The notes under the pieces were generated by a model. That model was given only the letters and a program-made list of their open reading frames with translations. It was not told the DNA's origin and searched no databases. The position numbers and the translations under genes are program-made. A stretch of 7,000 nucleotides of DNA from assembly GCA_041658955.1 (NCBI GenBank), contig JBAZZE010000032.1, forward strand, positions 1 through 7,000, read 5' to 3'. Numbering within the stretch: position 1 is the stretch's first letter; each line of letters starts with the position of its first letter. Origin of the DNA: UBA2283 sp041658955. GTDB lineage: Bacteria > Patescibacteriota > Microgenomatia > UBA12405. Of the stretch, positions 1 to 5,773 are shown piece by piece.

Positions 1-1138
1 ATTCTATCGGTTTAAAGATCCTGGTGACCGAGATGTCATGCTCAAATACGAAGTTATGACTAGCATGTGTCGGGCTGTCGCCGCCAACATTGACAAAGTA
101 GTCTTTCCCTACAAACGATACCAAATTCAACCAGTTTGGAGATCAGAAAATACTCAAAAAGGACGCTATCGTCAATTTACCCAATGTGATGCTGATACTG
201 TTGGGTCATCTTCCATGGCCACTGATGCCGAGTTTATCCAAATGGGCCTAGAGATTGTCTCCCTTCTTGGATTTAAAAAGTATCTAGCCAGAATCAGCAA
301 CCGTAAGCTTTTAGATGGTCTTCGTGAATACCTCAATATCGATTCTGACAAGTTTTACGGGATGTGCATGTCTATCGATAAACTTAAAAAGATTGGTGTT
401 GATGGTGTCGGCAAGGAGCTTATCGAAGTTCGAGGTTTACCGCCCAAACAAGTCGAAGAAATCTTAAAAATAACCGATACTAAATTATACGACAATCTCT
501 CCAATACCGAGATAATTGAACAATTAAAGTCTACTATCGGTCAAACTGAAATAGGTTCAGCTGGACTAGATGAATTAAGTCAAATTTTTAGTTATCTGAG
601 TGAGTCCAATGTATCAGAAGATATCTATCGGTTTGACCCCTCAATTGCCCGCGGTCTCGCTTCTTACACTGGTCCTGTCTGGGAGTTTGAAGTTATCGAT
701 GGTGGAGTCGGCTCTATTGCCGGGTGTGGTCGCTATGACAACCTGATCGGTAGATACCTCAATCAAAAAGATAATATTCCTGCCACTGGTGGTTCATTTG
801 GTATTGAGCGAGTCTGCGATATTATTAAGGACCAAAAACTACTAGATTTAGGACTAACCAATACTCAGGTTATGGTCGCCGTGTTTTCAGCTGAATTTTT
901 CAACAACAGTCTTCAGCTCGCCAATCTGTTACGAAAAAATTCTATTAACACTCTCCTCTACCCCAACCCTGACAAACTCGGCAAACAATTTAAATATGCT
1001 TCCGATAAAGGTATTCCTTTTGTAGCTGTTGTTGGCCCCGATGAAGCCAAAAATAATGAAGTTACTATTAAAAATATGTCTTCTGGAGAACAATCGCTAA
1101 TTAAACAATCCGAATTGGCGGCTTTTATGTTAAAATAA
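1..1138 (+). CDS. hisS: Histidyl-tRNA synthetase, 5' end cut off by window
   Basis: Class II aminoacyl-tRNA synthetase that charges tRNA-His with histidine in the cytoplasm. The reading frame is open from base 2, ahead of the first ATG at 38, and reads into the motif 1/2 area (FYRFKDPGDRDVMLKYE), so the true start lies outside the window. Visible family motifs are the tRNA/ATP-binding stretch FPYKRYQIQPVWR followed by QKGRYRQFTQCDADTVG (about 101-215), the histidine-specific ARGLxxYTG block (647-673), CGRYDNLIGRY (725-757), motif 3 GGSFGIERV, and a C-terminal anticodon-binding domain from about base 865. The KRYQIQPVWR/QCDAD style resembles the Bacteroidetes-like subgroup as I remember it. 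The usual RGLDYYT reads RGLASYT here. The gene ends with TAA 5 nt before rpmE, so the two are probably cotranscribed. Confidence 0.96.
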   Translation, partial: FYRFKDPGDRDVMLKYEVMTSMCRAVAANIDKVVFPYKRYQIQPVWRSENTQKGRYRQFTQCDADTVGSSSMATDAEFIQMGLEIVSLLGFKKYLARISNRKLLDGLREYLNIDSDKFYGMCMSIDKLKKIGVDGVGKELIEVRGLPPKQVEEILKITDTKLYDNLSNTEIIEQLKSTIGQTEIGSAGLDELSQIFSYLSESNVSEDIYRFDPSIARGLASYTGPVWEFEVIDGGVGSIAGCGRYDNLIGRYLNQKDNIPATGGSFGIERVCDIIKDQKLLDLGLTNTQVMVAVFSAEFFNNSLQLANLLRKNSINTLLYPNPDKLGKQFKYASDKGIPFVAVVGPDEAKNNEVTIKNMSSGEQSLIKQSELAAFMLK

Positions 1139-1143
1139 CCCCT

Positions 1144-1413
1144 ATGAAACAAGCTATTCATCCTAAATATTTTCAAGATTGCCAAGTCAGCTGTGCCTGT
1201 GGCAACAAATTTGTTACCGGTTCTACCGTTGAAAAGATCGAAGTCGAGGTCTGCAGTAAATGTCATCCTTTCTTCACTGGTCAACTAAAATTCGTCGACA
1301 TTAAGGGACGTATCGACAAATTTAAAGAAAAAGTCACCCAAGGTGCTTCCTATAAGGCGGCTAAAGCTAAAAAAGTAGCTGACAAAAAGAAAGCTAAGAA
1401 AGACGAAAACTAG
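1144..1413 (+). CDS. rpmE: Ribosomal protein L31 (bL31), zinc-binding type
   Basis: Large-subunit ribosomal protein bL31, which bridges the two subunits near the central protuberance. The start MKQAIHPKY matches the family's MKxxIHPxY opening, and VCSKCHPFFTGQ is the family signature. Four cysteines, C17, C19, C37 and C40, form the CxC...CxxC zinc site of the C+ form. The protein has 89 residues against about 70 in E. coli; the extra length is a lysine/alanine-rich tail from about residue 67 (KAAKAKKVADKKKAKKDEN), probably a disordered RNA-binding extension. The ATG lies 5 nt after the hisS stop with no Shine-Dalgarno sequence (upstream TTAAAATAACCCCT), which suggests reinitiation or coupling. 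A hairpin terminator follows 8 nt after the stop. Confidence 0.96.
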   Translation: MKQAIHPKYFQDCQVSCACGNKFVTGSTVEKIEVEVCSKCHPFFTGQLKFVDIKGRIDKFKEKVTQGASYKAAKAKKVADKKKAKKDEN

Positions 1414-1421
1414 ATTTTTAT

Positions 1422-1461
1422 AAACCGCTTTAATTATTTTGCTATAATTAAGGCGGTTTTT
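1422..1461 (+). terminator. Intrinsic terminator after rpmE
   Basis: The arms 1422-1437 (AAACCGCTTTAATTAT) and 1444-1459 (ATAATTAAGGCGGTTT) pair over 16 bp with a single G-T wobble (1429/1452) and a 6-nt loop, TTTGCT. The GC-rich base of the stem (CCGC/GCGG) is followed by a run of five Ts (1457-1461). It lies 8 nt beyond the rpmE stop codon and should end the hisS-rpmE transcript. The loop and distal arm also contain a promoter -10 element. Confidence 0.85.
1440..1448 (+). promoter_or_regulatory. Extended -10 promoter for prfA, inside terminator
   Basis: TGCTATAAT is a perfect extended -10 (TGN plus TATAAT). It occupies the loop and beginning of the distal arm of the rpmE terminator. No good -35 hexamer is seen at 16-18 nt upstream, which extended -10 promoters tolerate. 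Transcription would begin near 1455, giving prfA a leader of about 23 nt. The assignment is inferred from sequence only; the stem's AT-rich half makes a chance TATAAT more likely. Confidence 0.55.
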
Positions 1462-1477
1462 CGTAAGCAAACACCAT

Positions 1478-2212
1478 ATGCCAACCATAAATCAAAATAT
1501 AGCTCTACTCGAATTTCGACCCGGACCTGGTGGTGATGAGTCTGCCCTCTGGATGGAGGATTTGATGCATATGTATAGTCGCTACGCCAGCAAAGTTGGT
1601 TGGAAAGTAAACCAAGTCGATAGCAATATTATTAAGATTACCGGTATCGGCGCTTTTGATCAGCTAAAGTGGGAAACTGGTACCCACCGAGTTCAGCGAG
1701 TCCCGGTTACCGAAAAAAGAGGCCGAATTCAAACTTCGACCGCTGCTGTAGTTGTTCTTCCCCAAATTACTTCTCATGATATAGTCATCAACCCAGATGA
1801 AGTCGAAATGACCGCTTCCAGAGCCGGTGGTAACGGTGGCCAGAATGTTAACAAAGTTAGTACTGCCGTTCGTCTACTTCACAAACCAACTGGACTCACT
1901 TTTTCTGTCCGTCAGGAAAGATCCCAAGAACAAAACCGACTTATCGCTTGGGACCTGCTTCGAGCCAAACTCTGGCAGATCGAAGAAGATAAACGTTTGG
2001 CTGCCAATGGTTCAACTAGAGATAAGATTGGGTTAGCCATGCGTGCTGATAAAATTCGTACATACAATTATTCTCGTAATCAAATTAAAGATCATCGCAT
2101 TAATAAAGAATTCAATCTAAAAAATTGTCTCGATGGCGATATTACCGACATGTTATTGGAACTTTCAGTTCTAGATAATCCTGAAGAAGCCAATGAAACT
2201 ACCAACAAATAA
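1478..2212 (+). CDS. prfA: Peptide chain release factor 1 lacking domain 1
   Basis: Class I release factor that reads UAA/UAG in the ribosomal A site and triggers peptide release. The stop-codon-reading tripeptide is PVT (residues 76-78, in HRVQRVPVTE), typical of RF1 rather than the SPF of RF2. The catalytic GGQ lies at 120-122 (RAGGNGGQNVNK), and the C-terminal DKIRTYNYSRNQIKDHRIN (191-209) is the family's conserved end. The protein begins directly at domain 2 (NIALLEFRPGPGGDES) and has 244 residues instead of about 360, so the roughly 100-residue N-terminal domain 1 is absent. It is not hidden upstream: the frame meets a TAA at 1445-1447 with no usable start between, and rpmE and its terminator occupy the space. 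No Shine-Dalgarno sequence precedes the ATG. Domains 2-4 look intact, so a functional protein is likely. Confidence 0.93.
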   Translation: MPTINQNIALLEFRPGPGGDESALWMEDLMHMYSRYASKVGWKVNQVDSNIIKITGIGAFDQLKWETGTHRVQRVPVTEKRGRIQTSTAAVVVLPQITSHDIVINPDEVEMTASRAGGNGGQNVNKVSTAVRLLHKPTGLTFSVRQERSQEQNRLIAWDLLRAKLWQIEEDKRLAANGSTRDKIGLAMRADKIRTYNYSRNQIKDHRINKEFNLKNCLDGDITDMLLELSVLDNPEEANETTNK

Positions 2213-2369
2213 AGCCGAATTACTGGCCTTACTTAATACTACTGAAAAAGCTTTACAGGATCTAATTGAAAGAAAAGCTGTCCGCCTCATTCCTGGAGTA
2301 TCGGCTACCCTTCCCTCACCCACTGTTCCAATTGAAAAGAAAAATCCACCAACGACTGAAGAAAAATAA
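2193..2369 (+). CDS. Small hypothetical protein (58 aa) overlapping prfA
   Basis: An ATG at 2193 opens a 58-codon frame ending at TAA 2367-2369. It overlaps the last 20 nt of prfA in another frame, an arrangement typical of translationally coupled genes. The protein starts MKLPTNKAELLALLNTTEKA, a probable short amphipathic helix up to about residue 31 (leucines spaced as in a helix, charged residues between). A low-complexity tail follows, rich in proline, threonine and lysine. There is no signal peptide, membrane segment or cysteine motif. Only a weak GAAG purine stretch precedes the start. I do not recognise a family. It fills exactly the gap between prfA and the convergent protease gene, which supports it being real, but chance is not excluded. 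Confidence 0.5.
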   Translation: MKLPTNKAELLALLNTTEKALQDLIERKAVRLIPGVSATLPSPTVPIEKKNPPTTEEK

Positions 2370-2380
2370 TTCCTTATTTT
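2363..2380. terminator. Weak AT-only hairpin between convergent genes
   Basis: AAAATAA (2363-2369) and TTATTTT (2374-2380) form a 7-bp stem with loop TTCC, centred exactly between the convergent stop codons. Both strands continue into T-rich sequence. No GC pairs support the stem, so its use as a bidirectional terminator is only a suggestion. Confidence 0.25.
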
Positions 2381-3540
2381 CTCTTTTCTAACTTAATACT
2401 TAGAGATAATTCTTTGTCATCACGCCAGACTTTAAGACTAACAGTGTCACCAATCTTTTTGCGGTTGATCATATTAGCCAGAGATGCGTTTTTCTCATCA
2501 GCCAGTTTTTTACCATCCATTTCCACAATAATGTCACCCACTTTTACTCCAGCTACTTCAGCCGGACTTCCTTCGACAATTGTTTTGACATAAGCACCAG
2601 CGGGTACATCATTTAAAAGTGCTGATTGTTTACTGATCATTTGATATCCTACTCCCAAAAATGGTCGTTCAAATTCTCCTGTAGTTTTAAAGTTGGCAAT
2701 TGATTCCTTAACCAAATTAATCGGTAGAGCAAAACCAATACTTTGACCTTCTTGAGACACTGCCACATTTACTCCAATCGCTTCACCATTTGAGTTAAAA
2801 AGTGGTCCACCTGAGTTACCTGGGTTAATTGCTGCATCAGTTTGAATAACGTTATCCAGCCTCTCTGAACCAGCCAGTGGGGATCCAGCAGTTATTCCCC
2901 GACCTAATCCTGAAATAACTCCTTTGGTGACTGTCGATCTAAATTCGCCAAGTGCCGTTCCAATAGCAATTACTGTTTGTCCCACCTTCAACTGATCTGA
3001 GTCTCCTAATATCACCGGCGTCAAACCAGTCTTATCGACTTTCAAAATGGCTAGATCAGATGTCGGATCTCGATAAATGTTTTTTACCTCAGCAACCTGA
3101 TCTTTACCAATAATCACTTTGTACTTAGCAGTCGTATCCGAAACCACATGCTTATTAGTTACTATTAGGCCATCTTTTTCAATTACAAATCCAGTTCCGA
3201 TATCTTGTTCTACTTTTTGTTCAACTGGTTTAGTTTTGGGTACGTTAAAAAATTCTCCGAAAATATCCCATCCGGGAGGCAAGTTACTACCGATTAAGTT
3301 TGTCTTTGAAATTGAGACCGTCACCACACTTGGGGTCGCCTTCTCAACAACCTTAGTTACCACTGACTCTTCATCCACAATTTCCCTAGTTTGGTTAACG
3401 GTACTATTCTGTTTTCCTGAAAGACTCGATCCCCCCATCCAACCCAATCGCGAAGCCACCCCACCCATGAAAAAAGCTCCAACTACCACTGCCCCAATCC
3501 CTAAGCCAAACAAAAAAGTTTTTAAAGTTTTTTCGTCCAT
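2374..3540 (-). CDS. HtrA/DegP-like membrane-anchored serine protease with one PDZ
   Basis: Trypsin-fold (S1C) protease expected to degrade or refold damaged proteins outside the cytoplasmic membrane. A short cytoplasmic start (MDEKTLK) precedes one hydrophobic anchor at about residues 8-28. A linker to about 60 leads to the protease domain, with triad H131 (VTNKHVV), D162 (DPTSDLAILK) and S243 (NPGNSGGPLF). One PDZ domain spans about 290-386 (RPFLGVGY...GSPAEVAGVKVGDIIVEMDG). At 388 residues it matches the single-PDZ DegS/HtrA/YkdA-like architecture rather than two-PDZ DegP. All key residues are present. It has its own -10 box placed for a leaderless mRNA, and lies next to another PDZ protease. 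On its 3' side it converges on the prfA unit with 4 nt between stops. Confidence 0.95.
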   Translation of the reverse strand: MDEKTLKTFLFGLGIGAVVVGAFFMGGVASRLGWMGGSSLSGKQNSTVNQTREIVDEESVVTKVVEKATPSVVTVSISKTNLIGSNLPPGWDIFGEFFNVPKTKPVEQKVEQDIGTGFVIEKDGLIVTNKHVVSDTTAKYKVIIGKDQVAEVKNIYRDPTSDLAILKVDKTGLTPVILGDSDQLKVGQTVIAIGTALGEFRSTVTKGVISGLGRGITAGSPLAGSERLDNVIQTDAAINPGNSGGPLFNSNGEAIGVNVAVSQEGQSIGFALPINLVKESIANFKTTGEFERPFLGVGYQMISKQSALLNDVPAGAYVKTIVEGSPAEVAGVKVGDIIVEMDGKKLADEKNASLANMINRKKIGDTVSLKVWRDDKELSLSIKLEKRK

Positions 3541-3546
3541 ATAAAA

Positions 3547-3552
3547 ATTATA
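3547..3552 (-). promoter_or_regulatory. -10 box of the HtrA gene, leaderless arrangement
   Basis: On the minus strand TATAAT (3552 down to 3547) is followed by 6 nt (TTTTAT) and then the ATG. The expected start of transcription coincides with the A of the ATG, so the mRNA would have no leader. The -35 region is poor (TTCAGT at 19 nt is the nearest candidate). The surrounding sequence is very AT-rich, so chance occurrence is possible. Confidence 0.55.
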
Positions 3553-3583
3553 TAAAAAAATCTGAAATATTACTGAATAAAAA

Positions 3584-3640
3584 CAATCTCATTGCGCCTG
3601 CCGGAGGGGCAGGTCGCTTTCGATCCTCGCTATGACGAAC
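3584..3640 (-). repeat. Degenerate dispersed palindromic (REP-like) element; possible terminator
   Basis: Read on the minus strand this is GTTCGTCATAGCGAGGATCG, then AAAGCGACCTGCCCCTCCGG, then CAGGCGCAATGAGATTG. It resembles the dispersed repeat of the form GTCATTGCGAGGAGCGAAGC plus GACGAAGCAATC that I recall from many draft environmental genomes, interrupted by an inner hairpin. The inner stem is CCTGCC (3597-3602) with GGCAGG (3608-3613), loop 5 nt; outer ends ATAGCG/CGCAAT pair imperfectly. On the minus strand it lies just past the S41 protease stop and is followed by a T-rich stretch (TTGTTTTTATT), so it may also end that transcript. Family membership is from memory and needs a genome-wide search. 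Confidence 0.5.
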
Positions 3641-3642
3641 TA

Positions 3643-4896
3643 TTATTTCAATAGTTCTTCGACGGCCTTGTCTAGTTGATTATCCTTTTGAACTACTTTT
3701 ACACCTGGCGCTGGGGTGGGTGCACCTGTTGGTATTACCGGAGGTTCGTATTTGACCAACACATCTGGCTCAACTCCAATTTTGTGGATATTTTTACCAC
3801 TTGGAAGTAACCATCGGGCAATTGTGACATGCAGTCCTGATCCATCCGGGAAATCTTCTGGTTGTTGGACTGTCCCCTTACCAAATGTCTTTTCACCAAC
3901 CAGCTTTGCTCTCTGGTGATCACGAAGCGCTCCAGCTAAAATTTCCGAAGCTGAGGCAGAACCACCATTAACTAAAACAACCAACTTTTCGGAGGTAAGC
4001 CGACCAAGTGATTTATCAACCGTATAAGTTTCCTTAGATCCGTTTGACGATTCTTGTGACACCACCGTGCCTTCCTTTAAAAAGTCAGAAGCCACCATTA
4101 CTGATGCTTGCAAAAACCCACCTGGGTTATTTCGCAGGTCTAGTACTATTCCACCGAAATTTCCCTTATTTTTCTCAGCCAAAACATTATTGACTACGTC
4201 AGTCCAATCTTTGTATAACCTATCGGTAAATTTATACAATTTTATCCAAGCGACTTTTTTACCTTTTTCTTCCTTAAACTCTAGTTCCAAACTTGGAACG
4301 ACAATATTATCTCTTTTTAGCGTAACTTCCCATGGCTCTTTCGCGCCTTCTCGATACATTTTTAAGGTGACATCAGTTCCTACTTTTCCTCTAATTAAGT
4401 TTACCGCTTCATCTAAAGCAATATCATTAGTATCTCGATCAACCTTTTTTTCTTTATCAATAATTTTTAAAATAAGGTCACCGGCCAATATCCCTGCTCG
4501 TTCAGCTGGTGTTTTGGGAAGTGGCGACATTACTGCCAAACTTTTTTCTTTGTATCCCAGACTTATTCCCACACCTCCAAATTCTCCTGCCAAATCTTCA
4601 TTAGCACTCTTATTTTCTTTTGGTGGTAAATAAACTGTGTACGGGTCACCGAGTGCTTGGACCATTCCCGAAATTGCCCCCTGGGTTAATTCCGAGTCCT
4701 TCATCTTATCTTTTTCTAAGAAGGTCTGCGAAAGTCGGTCTTTTACCCGCCACATCATTGAGAGGTTAAGTTCACCCTTGGGGTAAACTACCTTACTTTC
4801 CCCCATTCGATAGCTAACTAATGAAAAAACCGCTACTAATGCGGTTACTAAAAATATGTTTCTCAATTTTTTTATTGGCACAAAATGTTCAAACAA
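3643..4896 (-). CDS. S41 carboxyl-terminal processing protease (CtpA/Prc type)
   Basis: Serine protease with a Ser/Lys dyad that trims or degrades exported proteins from their C-terminal ends. An N-terminal signal anchor lies at about residues 13-30 after a KKLRN stretch. An N-terminal helical segment includes LGDPYTVYLPP (82-92), then a PDZ domain at about 105-195 (GGVGISLGY...PAERAGILAGDLI). The catalytic core follows, with LDLRNNPGG (252-260), nucleophile S315 in GGSASASE, general base K340 in TFGKGTVQ and Q344. The S315-K340 spacing of 25 equals that of E. coli Prc. The end is a proline-rich linker plus a short helix. The start is uncertain: TTG at 4896 overlaps the upstream gene by 8 nt and follows an in-frame TAG; GTG at 4881, giving MPIKKLRNIF, is an equally plausible start. 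Neither has a Shine-Dalgarno sequence. It is probably cotranscribed with the 249-residue gene. Confidence 0.93.
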   Translation of the reverse strand: MFEHFVPIKKLRNIFLVTALVAVFSLVSYRMGESKVVYPKGELNLSMMWRVKDRLSQTFLEKDKMKDSELTQGAISGMVQALGDPYTVYLPPKENKSANEDLAGEFGGVGISLGYKEKSLAVMSPLPKTPAERAGILAGDLILKIIDKEKKVDRDTNDIALDEAVNLIRGKVGTDVTLKMYREGAKEPWEVTLKRDNIVVPSLELEFKEEKGKKVAWIKLYKFTDRLYKDWTDVVNNVLAEKNKGNFGGIVLDLRNNPGGFLQASVMVASDFLKEGTVVSQESSNGSKETYTVDKSLGRLTSEKLVVLVNGGSASASEILAGALRDHQRAKLVGEKTFGKGTVQQPEDFPDGSGLHVTIARWLLPSGKNIHKIGVEPDVLVKYEPPVIPTGAPTPAPGVKVVQKDNQLDKAVEELLK

Positions 4897-5638
4897 CTAA
4901 TAACAACCTGCCACTATTTCCGTTTACCAAAGCTCGGGCATTTACTTGTCCGACCAGTTCCATCAGCTGATCAAAAACTTCTCTGGATACTGCTAAGCCT
5001 GGTATCTTGAAATTAATTCTAGCATCTTCAGTTCCCATATTTTCATCAAGAACAATAATCGCTCCCACTCCCACCACTTCTGATTTTAGTCTGATGGCGT
5101 CAGCCATTTTTTCCACTAAAATTATCCTATCTTTACAATCAAAGTTTACATCTGATAATGTATTTATTTTTTTAAATCCGTTGCTAACCCATCGTTTGGT
5201 TGTGTTTAGTCCCCTACCTAAATATTCCATGCAAAAAAATTCTAATTTCAGCTCATCATCAGTTATTTCACCAACCACCGCTTCAGTCGGACTCACTCCT
5301 AACCTTTTCTCTTTTCCAGTTATCAAATGTAAATTTAGAAGTTCGTCAATTCCGGCAAATTTTCCACTTGCAGGGCTGATTATTTTCCGGGAAAACCAAC
5401 CTTTACTCTCAAAAATCACCTCACCTTGGGTTAGATCTTTATGATGGTTAATGGTATTAATTTCTTTAAGATTGTCTGCTGTCAAACCTTTTAGTTCATT
5501 TTGGAGTGACAATACTTTCTCTATTTCAGTCGTTCCCTCAAACAACACTTGATCAAAAGTAACTTTTTCTCCTTTTTTCACCTTCAAGACGGCGGCGGTA
5601 GGTAATGAAATTATCCAACTAGCTTTAACTTTTTTCAC
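4889..5638 (-). CDS. Unidentified soluble protein (249 aa), partner of S41 protease
   Basis: I do not recognise the family with confidence. The start is GTG at 5638 (minus strand), which sits 6 nt after an extended -10 box; the stop is TGA. No signal peptide or membrane segment is visible, so it is probably cytoplasmic. The N-terminal half looks beta-rich, with two short stretches of barrel-sandwich-like flavour: VLKVKKGEKVTFDQVLFEG (17-35) and GEVIFESKGW, then KIISPASGKFAGI (72-97). The C-terminal half alternates strands and helices (RIILVEKMADAIRL, GVGAIIVLDENMG, IPGLAVSREVFDQLMELVGQ, NGNSGRLLLVV). It weakly recalls the swivelling phosphohistidine domain of PEP-utilising enzymes, but lacks the active histidine, so this is only a hint. 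It directly abuts the S41 protease gene, implying shared expression; a shared function is not shown. Confidence 0.85.
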   Translation of the reverse strand: MKKVKASWIISLPTAAVLKVKKGEKVTFDQVLFEGTTEIEKVLSLQNELKGLTADNLKEINTINHHKDLTQGEVIFESKGWFSRKIISPASGKFAGIDELLNLHLITGKEKRLGVSPTEAVVGEITDDELKLEFFCMEYLGRGLNTTKRWVSNGFKKINTLSDVNFDCKDRIILVEKMADAIRLKSEVVGVGAIIVLDENMGTEDARINFKIPGLAVSREVFDQLMELVGQVNARALVNGNSGRLLLVV

Positions 5639-5644
5639 TCTATG

Positions 5645-5653
5645 AGTATACCA
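5645..5653 (-). promoter_or_regulatory. Extended -10 promoter of the 249-aa gene, leaderless arrangement
   Basis: Minus strand TGGTATACT is an extended -10 (TGN plus TATACT). It is followed by 6 nt (CATAGA) and the GTG start codon, so transcription would start at or next to the G of GTG. No clear -35 is present. It is the likely promoter of the 249-residue gene and S41 protease unit, and it decides the GTG start. Confidence 0.6.
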
Positions 5654-5691
5654 AAATACAAAGAACCTATTTTCAGGCTAGCAATTATTAT

Positions 5692-5773
5692 TAAAGATTA
5701 ATATTCAGTAGTGAAAAATACGAATCACAACGTAAAGATTAATATTCTGTGTCGAAAAATATAAGTCGTGACG
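5692..5773 (+). repeat. Two tandem 41-bp repeats in intergenic gap
   Basis: Copy 1 at 5692-5732 and copy 2 at 5733-5773 are directly adjacent. Both begin TAAAGATTAATATTC, share GAAAAATA in the middle, and end ACG; 31 of 41 positions are identical. Differences cluster at positions 16-21 and 30-38 of the unit. The repeats lie upstream of the 249-residue gene's promoter (about 40 nt from its -10 box) and downstream of rpsR. They contain no open reading frame. They could be a protein-binding array, part of a repeat element, or slippage products that have since diverged. Confidence 0.75.

Noticed and set aside
1478..2212. prfA as a broken pseudogene
   Set aside because: Domains 2 to 4 are complete with all key motifs, the frame is intact, and it has its own ATG and a promoter candidate.
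3119..3544. Plus-strand 141-codon open frame opposite the HtrA gene
   Set aside because: It is antisense to a fully motif-supported protease and has no recognisable domain or start signal; it is a shadow frame.
4067..4633. Plus-strand 188-codon open frame opposite the S41 protease
   Set aside because: Its serine/proline/phenylalanine-rich composition is typical of the complement of a lysine/glutamate-rich gene, and the opposite strand carries an intact catalytic core.
5007..5444. Plus-strand 145-codon open frame opposite the 249-aa gene
   Set aside because: Low-complexity serine-rich shadow; the minus-strand frame has a promoter, a complete length and an operon partner.
5692..5773. CRISPR array
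   Set aside because: The two 41-bp units are directly adjacent with no spacers, differ at 10 positions, and no cas gene is present.
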